64,000 nt of DNA from an uncultured Lentisphaerota bacterium (GTDB taxonomy: Bacteria > Verrucomicrobiota > Kiritimatiellia > RFP12 > UBA1067), in NCBI GenBank assembly GCA_900320225.1, contig ONRL01000005.1, forward strand, positions 1 to 64,000. The letters are read 5' to 3'. The notes beneath the pieces are model-generated. The model searched no databases. It worked only from the letters and a program-made list of their open reading frames with translations, and was not told the origin of the DNA. The position numbers and the translations under genes were made by a program. Shown piece after piece: positions 7,283-16,037 of this stretch (positions are counted from its first letter, which is position 1; each line of letters starts with the position of its first letter).

Positions 7283-10258
7283 ATGAAAAGGCTAGCGATT
7301 ATCGGATGCATGGCGGCGCTGGGCGTTTTTGCCGAGGTGCCGGAGGACTGGACGGGAACGACGCACGACCTGACAACGGGCGCGCTGACGGCCGCGGACG
7401 GCGGCGCGTACTGGGTGACGGGCTCGGGGAACGTGATCGTGGTGCCGGACAACGTGGTCTGCACGGTGGCGCTCGACACGGTGACCATCGTCGCGCCCGC
7501 CGACACGACCCCGTTCACCATCGGCGCGGGCTCGACCGTCCACCTGCAGCTGACGGGCACGTCCAAGCTCACGGGTGCGCCGGGTTATCCCGGCCTCGCG
7601 CTCAGCGCAAGCGGCGCCTCGCTTGTCGTCGATGACGGCAAGGGCCGGCTGGAGGCGCAGGGCGGCGTCGCGCGCCCCGGCATCTTCGTGCCCGAAGGGG
7701 CGTTCTTCACGCTGGATGCCTCGAATGTCACGGTCAAGGCGACAGGCGGCGCGAAGCCGGGCGGAAATGTTGCGAGACCAGCCCACGACAATTCCTCCAC
7801 GTCTGCCGCCGGCCTCGGCTCCTACGCGGCCATCAACAGCGGCACGGTGACGATCAACGCCGGACGACTGGAGGCGAAAGGCGGAAACCAGGGCGCGGGC
7901 ATCGGCGCCGGCACGGTGGACAATGTCGGCGCGGGCGACTGCGGCGACGTGATCGTGAACGGCGGCACGGTGATCGCGACGACGACCAGCTGGGGCGCGG
8001 GCATCGGTGGCGGCGTGCCGTGGATCAAAACCGGTGGCAACCTGAAGAGCTACACGCAGACGGGCGGCGAGGTGACGGCACATGGCCGGACGAGCGCCGG
8101 CCTTGGCGGCGGTGGCGGCGGTGGAAGCGGCACCTACTCCACTCAGAGCCAGGGCGGTCGCGTGCTCGGGCGGATACACATCACGGGCGGGTTCCTCTAC
8201 GCCACCTCGACGAACTATGACAACAAGGTCGTGCTCAGCGCGGCCATCGGCGGCGCGGGGACGCGGCTGGCGGCGTCCGGGATGTCGACCTCGGGCGGCG
8301 AGATCCTCATCGAGGGCGGAACCGTCTGGGCCATGGGCGACCACATCGGCATCGGCGCGGGTGGCGTGACGAACACGGCGCCGATGGCCGTCCACGGCGG
8401 CAACACGACCGTTACGATCACGGGCGGCACCGTGTACGCGCAGGGGGCGGACTGGGCCATCGGCGGCCCCGAGCTGCCGGCGTCGCCCGTCACGAACCTC
8501 GCGTCCGTCACGATCACGGGCGGCTATCTGCAGACGCGGAACGGCTTGCAGGTGCAGGCGACGAACGGCGACGCTCTGGGGAACCGTCCGGTCTACGCCG
8601 CGTCGTTCCATCCGAGCGACAAGGGGCCGGTCTTCGTGCCGGCGTCCGGAGAGGCTCCTGCATACGATTATCCGCTTCCCGGCATCGGAAGTCCCCGTTC
8701 GCCGGCTGGATGGGCGTGGTGGCAGTTCGCCTGGCTGCCGGAAGGCGAGTTCACTTTCTACGATGCAAGTGACAGGTTGCTCCATTGCGACGTGTCGCCC
8801 GTGCACGAGGTGGTGCACGACGTGGCGACGATGGGCGTCATGCGCCTCACGACCGCCAGCTCGAACGCGGTTCTGACCGGCACGTGGAATGCGAAGGCGG
8901 ATGGCAGCAGCCCCTACATCCTGGGCATGGGAACCGCCGCCTGGCCCATCACGACGTACCTGACGGTGCGCAACGCGACGATCACGAACAGCGCCAACGT
9001 GATCTCAACCTCTGCGGGCAGCACGCTCAACCTTCGTCTGGAGGGTGACAACAGAATCATTTGCGACACTGACAACATCACGCCCATCAACGTCAATTCT
9101 CTGGCCACGCTCGTAATCGACGGCCCCGGAACCTTGACCGCCATGGCTCAAAGCTATGCGGCGGCCATCGGCGCAGGCGGCAAGGAGAGTAGCGGCGCGA
9201 TCACGGTCAACGGGGGCACGATCTACGCGTACGGCGGCATGCAGGGCGCGGGGATCGGGTGCGGCAAGTCAGATAACGTCGTCGTCACGTGCGGGCCGAT
9301 AACCGTCAACGGGGGGACCGTGCGCGCGTACGGCTTCCACCGGACGGCGAACGGGGGCGTGTTGGGCAGTACCGGCTGGGCCGCCGGCATCGGCTGCGGA
9401 ACGGGTTACAGCCAGAACGGCGGCAGCTTGACGAGCTACACGCAGACGGGCGGCGACGTGGAGGCGTACGGCGAGACGGCCGCCGGCATTGGCGGCGGGG
9501 GCGGCGGCGGGAAGTCACGCACGTGCAACGGCGGCTGGTGCGGTCCCGTGAAGATCACGGGCGGACGCCTCGTGGCGGACGCGCTGACTTACAACAAGAA
9601 CAGCGCCTACTGCGCCGGCGCCGGAATCGGCGGCGCGGGCGTGCGCTACGACGGTTCGCAGACGCCAGGTACGGCGGGTTACCTGGCGAGCTACGAGCAG
9701 ACCGGCGGCGACGTGACGGTGCGCGGCGCACGTATCGGCATCGGCGGTGGCGGGCAGAACTGGGGCTGCGCGACGATCGGCGGCTATCAGCCGTTTGACA
9801 CGACGGTGAAGATCACGGGCGGCACGTTGACCGTCACGACGGGGCAGTACGGCGTGCATGCGATCGGCGGCATGGAGGACGCATCGTTCGAGAACGTCGT
9901 GCAGTCGGTCCCCGAGAGCATCAACCTCAAGAGCGTGACGATCACGGGCGGCAGCGTGAAGCTGGGCGGCGACATCCAGGTAGCGCCGTCGAACACGGTG
10001 GGCGAGGCGGTTTTCGCCGCGCCCACGAAGATGAAGAAGATCGACCGCGCGGCACCGCCGCTCGACGTCTCCTTCGCCGTCACGAACGGCCTCGGCGAGA
10101 CGAGCTACACCTACGCCTACCAGGGAACCGGACACGCGAATGACGAAAAAGTCTACTTCTGGCTGCCGAACGGTCAGTTCAAGATCGGTTCCGCCGGCGG
10201 CGACATGGTCGACGGCGTCTGGACCCCCTGGAGCGGCATGTGGCTGATCTTTCGATAA
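7283..10258 (+). CDS. Secreted double-repeat protein with GAGIGGG motifs
   Basis: 991 residues from the ATG at 7283, 9 bases after AAAGGA. The in-frame ATG at 7277 is only 3 bases from that site and is less likely. The signal peptide MKRLAIIGCMAALGVFA has the same IIGCMA core as its neighbours. The protein is an internal duplication: each half contains strands such as VTINAGRLEAKGGNQGAGIG, SYTQTGGEVTAHGRTSAG, GGGGGGGS and VTITGG, with the second half beginning near residue 520. This style of GAGIGGG/VTITGG repeat is found in secreted carbohydrate-binding or adhesin-like proteins. It ends in MWLIFR and its stop overlaps the next ATG (TAATG). No catalytic motif is visible. Confidence 0.82.
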   Translation: MKRLAIIGCMAALGVFAEVPEDWTGTTHDLTTGALTAADGGAYWVTGSGNVIVVPDNVVCTVALDTVTIVAPADTTPFTIGAGSTVHLQLTGTSKLTGAPGYPGLALSASGASLVVDDGKGRLEAQGGVARPGIFVPEGAFFTLDASNVTVKATGGAKPGGNVARPAHDNSSTSAAGLGSYAAINSGTVTINAGRLEAKGGNQGAGIGAGTVDNVGAGDCGDVIVNGGTVIATTTSWGAGIGGGVPWIKTGGNLKSYTQTGGEVTAHGRTSAGLGGGGGGGSGTYSTQSQGGRVLGRIHITGGFLYATSTNYDNKVVLSAAIGGAGTRLAASGMSTSGGEILIEGGTVWAMGDHIGIGAGGVTNTAPMAVHGGNTTVTITGGTVYAQGADWAIGGPELPASPVTNLASVTITGGYLQTRNGLQVQATNGDALGNRPVYAASFHPSDKGPVFVPASGEAPAYDYPLPGIGSPRSPAGWAWWQFAWLPEGEFTFYDASDRLLHCDVSPVHEVVHDVATMGVMRLTTASSNAVLTGTWNAKADGSSPYILGMGTAAWPITTYLTVRNATITNSANVISTSAGSTLNLRLEGDNRIICDTDNITPINVNSLATLVIDGPGTLTAMAQSYAAAIGAGGKESSGAITVNGGTIYAYGGMQGAGIGCGKSDNVVVTCGPITVNGGTVRAYGFHRTANGGVLGSTGWAAGIGCGTGYSQNGGSLTSYTQTGGDVEAYGETAAGIGGGGGGGKSRTCNGGWCGPVKITGGRLVADALTYNKNSAYCAGAGIGGAGVRYDGSQTPGTAGYLASYEQTGGDVTVRGARIGIGGGGQNWGCATIGGYQPFDTTVKITGGTLTVTTGQYGVHAIGGMEDASFENVVQSVPESINLKSVTITGGSVKLGGDIQVAPSNTVGEAVFAAPTKMKKIDRAAPPLDVSFAVTNGLGETSYTYAYQGTGHANDEKVYFWLPNGQFKIGSAGGDMVDGVWTPWSGMWLIFR

Positions 10259-13065
10259 TGAGAATGAGAGCGATATGCCTTTGGGTGATTGTTGCGGCGC
10301 TTTCCGCGTCCGGGGCGACGTCGTTCAGCGTCACGCCGTATGTGCAGCATCCTTCGACGAATGCGATGAGCGTGATCTGGTTCGTGAAGGGCGGGTCAGG
10401 CGAGGCAGCCACGATCTCGTGGCGTCCGGCGGCGGGCGGCACGACGCAGTCCCGGTCCGTGACGGGCGCGTGGGCGGTGGCGCTCACAAACAACGTGGCG
10501 TCGGGCGCCGACTCGGCGGCCCACGGCACGCAGTATAAGTACCGCCACCGCATCATGGGCCTTGAGCCGGGTACGGCGTACAGCTACACGGTCACGCTTG
10601 CGGGCGGGGCCGTGTACTCGAACACGTTCCGCACGGCACCGGACGCGGATTCGTCCGTCCGCTTCATCTACTACAACGACAGCGAGACACAGCCTGGATC
10701 GACGGGCGCGTACGAGACGTGGGACGTGTCGGACACCGTGGTCGTTTCCAACACGGTGACGGGCGTGACGAGTTCGCGGACGAGCCGTCCGGACGGCGTG
10801 ACGAAGTACTACGTGGACCAGACGGTGGGCTACGCCTCGAACATCGTGCGAATGGTCGAGCGGCAGCCGGATCTCTACGTGATCGCCGGCGATCTGGCGG
10901 CACAGGGCGGCAAGCAGCAGAACTGGGACGAGTTCTGGCGGCACAACGCGGGCGCGTACAACGATCCGGCCGGTTCCGTCCCGATCCTCGCCGCCATCGG
11001 GAACCACGACATCCAGGACTCCACGCCGCGTCCACCCGGGTGTCCGTCGCAGTGCGAGCATGCGTCCGGCGGCGAAGTGGCGCTGGAGAAGTACCTCTCC
11101 TATTTCGAGGTGGAGCCGAACGGCGTGGATTTCTCCGACGTGGACGCGCGCGACCGAAGCCAGATGTTCCACCGCGTGGACTACGGTCCCGTGACGTTCA
11201 TCTTCCTCGACACGAACAACGGCGACGACAGCGATCCGGAGAAGGACACGAACATCTACCTGTTCAGGGGCGCGAACCAATGGGGCCTTCCGTCCGGACG
11301 CTCGCCCGACTTCAATCCCGGCTCGCGCCAGTACACGTGGCTCACGAACAACTTGGCGGACGCGCAACGCAAGGCGAAGTTCACCTTCGTGGTGAACCAT
11401 CACTGCCCGTATTCGGTCGGCTACCACAACCGCACGAACGTGACGGAGAGCGGCGAGTGGCTTTCGGGGCGCGCCGTGCGCGCGCTGACGGACACGATGC
11501 TCAAGTACGGCGTCTCGGGCTGGCTGTGCGGGCACGACGAAATCATGGAACATTCGCGCATCTCCGGCGTCGAGACGCTGCCCGACGGCACCACGCGCGC
11601 CAAGGTCCTGAACGTCTTTGACATGGGCACGGCGGGCGACGGTCTGCGCGGCAAGCAGATCACGAAGGAGGCGAACCGCTACGAGGTGTTCCGCGCGCAG
11701 AAGGACGCACCGGAAATCTACAACCAGAACAACATCCTCGTGGACGGCGGCAAGCACTACGGGCACATGGAGGTGAATGTGCGTGAGATTGAGCCGGGAC
11801 TCTGGACGGCCACGATGGAGCCGGTGTACGTTTTCGTCCACAAGGACGCGAACGGCAAGGCGACGGGCTTTGAGCGGCGGGTGTACGCCGACGTGACCGT
11901 CCTCACGAATGACTTGCGCACAAGCCTGGGCGGCTATTTCCCGCGCACGGCGACGGCAGGACAGAACGGTTCGGCCGCGCATCCGTACGAGATTGCTGAC
12001 GTGGACGATCTTCTGGCGCTCCGGGACATGGTGGCAGATGGAATCGGCACGGACCGCTGCTTCCGCCAGGTTGCCGACATCGACATGTCGTCGGCGGGCG
12101 CGTTTGAAGGAATCGACACCTTCTCCGGTGTCTATGACGGCGGCAATTTCACGATCTCGAATCTCACGTTCACGCAACGCACGTACGCCGGACTCTTCAA
12201 TGAGGTGACGGGCGGCACGATCCGGAACCTGAAGATTAGGAATGTCGGCTTCCCCTCGTCCGCCACCGGAAGCTACGGCGGTGCCCCGTTTGTGGGGAAG
12301 GCCGAGAAGGGGACGGTTCTGCGGAATCTTGTCGCGCAGGGCGCGATCGGCAGCGCGGCGCGTCCGTTCACGCACAACGCGGCGGGCATCGCGATCCGTC
12401 TGAACGGCGCACAGGTGTTTGACTGCACGAACGCCGCATCCATCTACGGTTCATATACCAAGGCGGCCGGCATCGCCGCCTTTACGCAGAACGTGGACGG
12501 GAACTCATGGACGACGACGATTACGCGGTGCGCCCATGTCGGCTCGGTGACGTCAACGGCCAGCGGCGTAGACGGCGTGGCCGGCATCATCGCTTACGTG
12601 AACGAGCATCTGGAACTGAGGGACTGCTCTGTCACGGGTTCGATCTCCGGGCCGAGCGGGGCACGTGTCGCGCCGTTGGTCGGACGCGCCTACGGCATGC
12701 GCCTTGACGTGTCGGGAACGACCGTGGCACCTGCGGACCGGTTGCCCGTCGCGCTCATTGGCGGCCAGACAAATGCGGCGCTGGTGCCCGTGGTCACTGG
12801 TCTCACGTACGCCACTGTCGCTGACGGTTGGGCAACATTCGTGTCCGATGCAAGTCTTGTGTGCGGGGGGACCTACCGGGTGATGCTTGATCTGTCATCG
12901 GGTACCACGTTTACCTTCACGCGCCCTGGCAAAATTGCGTTTGACACCGTCCTTTGTCCGTTCAACGGCACGGTCACGGCGGTGGCGGGGTTGCCGCTCA
13001 CGCGCACGACCTCCGGCACGATTACGACCTACACGGCGGGCAGACTTTACCTATTGCTCCGGTGA
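10258..13065 (+). CDS. Secreted metallophosphoesterase with GLUG-like C-terminal region
   Basis: 935 residues; signal peptide MRMRAICLWVIVAALSASGA. Residues about 22-130 resemble the N-terminal Fn3-like domain of purple acid phosphatases. A calcineurin-type phosphoesterase domain follows, with metal-site motifs YYND (141), AGDL (210-213), GNHD (248-251), NHH (about 380) and CGHDE (about 424-428). The first motif is ND rather than the usual DxH, and the last is GHDE rather than GHxH. From about residue 560 the sequence changes to a GLUG-type repeat region (FSGVYDGGNFTISNLTF, AGLFNEVTGGTIRNLKI). It ends in RLYLLLR. It probably hydrolyses phosphoesters outside the cytoplasm and is anchored with the preceding surface proteins, to whose last gene it is coupled by a one-base overlap. 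Confidence 0.82.
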   Translation: MRMRAICLWVIVAALSASGATSFSVTPYVQHPSTNAMSVIWFVKGGSGEAATISWRPAAGGTTQSRSVTGAWAVALTNNVASGADSAAHGTQYKYRHRIMGLEPGTAYSYTVTLAGGAVYSNTFRTAPDADSSVRFIYYNDSETQPGSTGAYETWDVSDTVVVSNTVTGVTSSRTSRPDGVTKYYVDQTVGYASNIVRMVERQPDLYVIAGDLAAQGGKQQNWDEFWRHNAGAYNDPAGSVPILAAIGNHDIQDSTPRPPGCPSQCEHASGGEVALEKYLSYFEVEPNGVDFSDVDARDRSQMFHRVDYGPVTFIFLDTNNGDDSDPEKDTNIYLFRGANQWGLPSGRSPDFNPGSRQYTWLTNNLADAQRKAKFTFVVNHHCPYSVGYHNRTNVTESGEWLSGRAVRALTDTMLKYGVSGWLCGHDEIMEHSRISGVETLPDGTTRAKVLNVFDMGTAGDGLRGKQITKEANRYEVFRAQKDAPEIYNQNNILVDGGKHYGHMEVNVREIEPGLWTATMEPVYVFVHKDANGKATGFERRVYADVTVLTNDLRTSLGGYFPRTATAGQNGSAAHPYEIADVDDLLALRDMVADGIGTDRCFRQVADIDMSSAGAFEGIDTFSGVYDGGNFTISNLTFTQRTYAGLFNEVTGGTIRNLKIRNVGFPSSATGSYGGAPFVGKAEKGTVLRNLVAQGAIGSAARPFTHNAAGIAIRLNGAQVFDCTNAASIYGSYTKAAGIAAFTQNVDGNSWTTTITRCAHVGSVTSTASGVDGVAGIIAYVNEHLELRDCSVTGSISGPSGARVAPLVGRAYGMRLDVSGTTVAPADRLPVALIGGQTNAALVPVVTGLTYATVADGWATFVSDASLVCGGTYRVMLDLSSGTTFTFTRPGKIAFDTVLCPFNGTVTAVAGLPLTRTTSGTITTYTAGRLYLLLR

Positions 13066-13070
13066 AAATC

Positions 13071-13096
13071 CGGTTCACGTGAGGCCGTTTTTTTGA
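13071..13096 (+). terminator. Probable Rho-independent terminator after the secreted-protein run
   Basis: A short imperfect stem (CGGTT / GGCCG with two G-U pairs) is followed at once by seven T residues. It closes the five-gene secreted block. The T-run overlaps the spacer of the next promoter. Confidence 0.45.
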
Positions 13097-13102
13097 TAAA
13101 AT
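13094..13102 (+). promoter_or_regulatory. Extended -10 promoter for the ABC transporter operon
   Basis: TGATAAAAT fits the TGnTATAAT pattern seen throughout the window. The hexamer ends 11 bases before the ATG at 13114, and no Shine-Dalgarno sequence is visible, so the mRNA would have a leader of only about 5 bases. Confidence 0.55.
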
Positions 13103-13113
13103 AATGGCCCTCA

Positions 13114-13824
13114 ATGTTAGAGGTCAAACACATATCTTTTTCGTGGGGACGCGCGCCGCTGCTGGACGACGTCTCCTTCACCGTCGCGCCGGGCGAGACG
13201 GTGGCGCTGGCTGGCGCGAACGGGGCGGGCAAGACCACGCTTCTGCGCATCCTCGCCGGCGTGTGCGTGCCCGCCTCCGGCACCGTGGTGGGGGACGCGG
13301 TGGACATGCTCCGCACGCCGTTGCGGTATCGTCGGTTGCTGGGTTACTTGCCCGAGTCGGCTGCGGTGGAGCCCGGCATGACGGTGAAGGATTACCTGAA
13401 GTACCGCGCGAACCTGAAGGGGGAGGTGCCGAAGAAGATCCGCCACCGGGTGTTGGAGGCGATGGATCTGTGCGGCCTTTCCGCACGCGCGGATGCGCGC
13501 GTGGACGCGCTTTCGCAGGGGCTCCGCAAACGCGTGGCGCTGGCGGACGCGATTCTTTTGCGCCCGCGTTTCCTGTTCCTGGACGATCTGCTCGCGGGAC
13601 TGGACGCGGGGACGCGTCTTTCCGTAGGGCGAATCCTCCGTTCCGTCTCGTCGTTCGCGGCCATTGTCGTCTCCGGGCACGAGTTGGACGAACTGCAGGA
13701 ACTGTCGACGAAGTTCCTCGTGTTGAAGGACGGGCGGCTGTTGGGCGCGAAGACGGCGGCCGGCGTGCGGACCCTGCTGACGGCGGTGCCGTCGCGGAAG
13801 GGCGTAACGGAGGCTGACGGATGA
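13114..13824 (+). CDS. ABC transporter ATP-binding protein (GldA-like)
   Basis: 236 residues. Walker A GANGAGKTT (34-42), signature LSQGL (133-137), Walker B FLFLDD (153-158), followed by the D-loop region LAGLD. The residue after the Walker B Asp, normally the catalytic Glu, is Asp here. The downstream gene overlaps by ATGA and encodes a permease fused to a GldG-like domain, so this ATPase most likely energises that transporter. Related three-part systems are linked to gliding or export of unknown substrates. The single-ATPase, GldF/GldG and DUF4340 order is typical of Verrucomicrobiota and Planctomycetota. Confidence 0.92.
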   Translation: MLEVKHISFSWGRAPLLDDVSFTVAPGETVALAGANGAGKTTLLRILAGVCVPASGTVVGDAVDMLRTPLRYRRLLGYLPESAAVEPGMTVKDYLKYRANLKGEVPKKIRHRVLEAMDLCGLSARADARVDALSQGLRKRVALADAILLRPRFLFLDDLLAGLDAGTRLSVGRILRSVSSFAAIVVSGHELDELQELSTKFLVLKDGRLLGAKTAAGVRTLLTAVPSRKGVTEADG

Positions 13825-16037
13825 GGGCGGCGCGCGTGGTCATGATGCGCACGTTCGGCGCGCTGGCCGGGTCGCTGTCGACGGCGGCCGCGGTGGCCGT
13901 GTACCTCGGCGTGTCGGGCGGGCTCTTCGCGAAGGCGCTGTTGGGCGGCGAGGGAGGGCTCACGCCGGTGGCGGTTCTGTGGGCGCTCTCGGCGGCGCCG
14001 GCGCTTCCGATCCTGACGGCCGTTCTGACCATGCGCCTGGTGGCCGACGAGCGGTCCTCCGGACGGCTCGAGCTGATGCAGTCGGTCGCCGTGCGTCCGC
14101 GCGAGATCGTGTTGGGCAAGTTCCTCGGCGCGTGGCTGCATGCGGCCCTTGCGCTGACGCTGTACCTGGCGGTTCCGCTGATGCTGTTGCCGCCGTGCGC
14201 GCCGGCGCTCGCCGCGCATCTCACGTGGGACGTGTTCCTGCCTGCGTACGGGGCATTGCTCATGCAGGCGGCGCTTTGGTGCGCGTGCGGCCTGTTCGCA
14301 AGCGTTTGCTTCCGGCCCGCCGCCGTGGCGGCGATCGTCTCGATCGTCCTCACGGTCGTGTTGCCCAGCGCGGCGTACCAGGCGGCCTTCACGTGGGTGC
14401 GCGCATTCCGCATGCGGTTCTCCGAACAGCCGTTCACGGGCCATCTCGTGGACCTCTCGACGGGACTTGTCCAGTTCTCGACGATCTTCTTCTACTTTGC
14501 GCTCACCGTGTGCGCGCTGTTCGCGGCCTCGAAGGCGCTGGAGCTCCTGCGGCGGACGGGTCGCGGCTGGCGGGCCGCGCGGCTGTCCACGGCGTGCGCG
14601 ATCCTGCTCGGCTTTGCGTTCGCCGGCTGCGCGTTCCTGTTCGTGGACCGCTTCAACTTTTCGCTGGAACTGCCGACGCGGGGCGGGTACTCGGCGTCCG
14701 ACCGCACGCGGCAGATCCTCGCCGAGACGAGCGGCGAAATCGTGTCCGTGACCTGTTTCCTTTCGCGGCGCGCGCCCACCTATACGACCGTCCGCCGGCT
14801 GCTGCGCGGCCTCGAGACGACGGCGCGCGGCGTGGCGGGCGTGCAACTGGAGGTGACGGGCGTGGATCCGCGCTGGGACCTCGGCGCAGCGGGACGGCTC
14901 GTGAAGGCGGGGGTGCCGGAGGGGACGCTCGTCTTCAGCCGGGGACGACGCAAGGTGCTGGTGCCGGTGGACGACCTTTTCGCCGGCGCGACGAACGGGA
15001 CGCTCGCCGTCACGACGGAGGGGCTTTTCGAGGCCGAGAGCGCCTGCGCCACGGCCGTGCAGCGACTGTCCGTGGCGGGTCGGCGCGGGACGCTGTACTG
15101 GACGACGGGGCACGGCGAGTCGTCGGCGTCCTCCTACGACGTCGTCTACGGCATGAGCGACATCGCGCGTGAACTCCGCCAGAACGGCTACCGCATCAAG
15201 GCAATCGACCTTTCGCAGAGGGCGACGGTGCCGGAGGACTGCGCCGTGCTCGTCGTCGCCGGCGCGCGCGAACCGTTCTCTCGCACGGAGGCGCAGCGCG
15301 TGGACGGCTTCTTGCGCGGCGGCGGCCGCCTTCTCGTGTTGGCCGCCCCCTCGCCCAACGCGGGCGTGGGACCGTTGCTGGCGGACTGGGGTGTGCAGCA
15401 GCTGCCGTGCACGGCCGTTTCGCCGTCGCGCACGTTCAACGGCGCGGACGTGCTGGTGACGGATTTCGGCGACCACGCGTTGACGCGCCCCCTCGCGGAC
15501 TGCACGCTCCTCTTCGAGGGCGCCTCCGTGCTGCAGCCGACGGCGGCGGCGGACACGAACGCGGTGGACGCGGCGCTGGCGGCGGCCGTGGACCGCACGG
15601 AATTCACGGCGCTCGCGCGCACGGACGCCGAGAGCTGGGGCGAGTCGGAGCCGGCGGTGCGGCCCTGGTCGTTCGACCCCACCGTGGAGCCACGGGGCCC
15701 GCTCGTGCTTGCGGCGGCGCTCGAGCGCGGCGGCGGCATGGCGAAGGACGTCGTGTTCCGTCCTACGCGCATCGTGGTGGTGGGCGACGCGACCTTTGCC
15801 CTGAACGGCGCGTTGGCGCGCCGCGCGAACGCGAACCGCGACTTCCTCCTCAACGCCGTCGCGTGGCTCGCGGGACTTGACGCGTTCACGGAGTCCCGCA
15901 TGCCGGGATGCGTGGTGGCCACGGGCATGGACCGCGCGGGCTGGATCCGCTTCGGCCTGCTGGCCGCGGCGGTCCCCGCCGCGTGCGTTCTGCTGTTGGG
16001 ACTGGTCGCCGCGTTCCGGAGAAGGAGGCACGCATGA
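13821..16037 (+). CDS. GldF-like ABC permease fused to GldG-like auxiliary domain
   Basis: 738 residues, overlapping the ATPase gene by four bases. Residues 1-275 hold about seven hydrophobic segments of an ABC-2 type permease, including the DERSSGRLELMQSVAVRPREIVLGKFLGA region split across the first cytoplasmic loop. From about 285 the sequence matches GldG/ABC-auxiliary proteins (DRTRQILAETSGEIVSVTCF, YWTTGHGESS, LVVAGAREPFSRTE). A final membrane span lies near 708-730. In many bacteria these are two proteins, so this is a fused version. Its stop overlaps the next start (ATGA). The transported substrate is unknown. Confidence 0.85.
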   Translation: MRAARVVMMRTFGALAGSLSTAAAVAVYLGVSGGLFAKALLGGEGGLTPVAVLWALSAAPALPILTAVLTMRLVADERSSGRLELMQSVAVRPREIVLGKFLGAWLHAALALTLYLAVPLMLLPPCAPALAAHLTWDVFLPAYGALLMQAALWCACGLFASVCFRPAAVAAIVSIVLTVVLPSAAYQAAFTWVRAFRMRFSEQPFTGHLVDLSTGLVQFSTIFFYFALTVCALFAASKALELLRRTGRGWRAARLSTACAILLGFAFAGCAFLFVDRFNFSLELPTRGGYSASDRTRQILAETSGEIVSVTCFLSRRAPTYTTVRRLLRGLETTARGVAGVQLEVTGVDPRWDLGAAGRLVKAGVPEGTLVFSRGRRKVLVPVDDLFAGATNGTLAVTTEGLFEAESACATAVQRLSVAGRRGTLYWTTGHGESSASSYDVVYGMSDIARELRQNGYRIKAIDLSQRATVPEDCAVLVVAGAREPFSRTEAQRVDGFLRGGGRLLVLAAPSPNAGVGPLLADWGVQQLPCTAVSPSRTFNGADVLVTDFGDHALTRPLADCTLLFEGASVLQPTAAADTNAVDAALAAAVDRTEFTALARTDAESWGESEPAVRPWSFDPTVEPRGPLVLAAALERGGGMAKDVVFRPTRIVVVGDATFALNGALARRANANRDFLLNAVAWLAGLDAFTESRMPGCVVATGMDRAGWIRFGLLAAAVPAACVLLLGLVAAFRRRRHA

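Noticed and set aside
13392-16031. Minus-strand open frame of 879 codons opposite the GldF/GldG gene
   Set aside because: Antisense shadow of a recognised gene; low-complexity Arg/His composition and no ribosome site.
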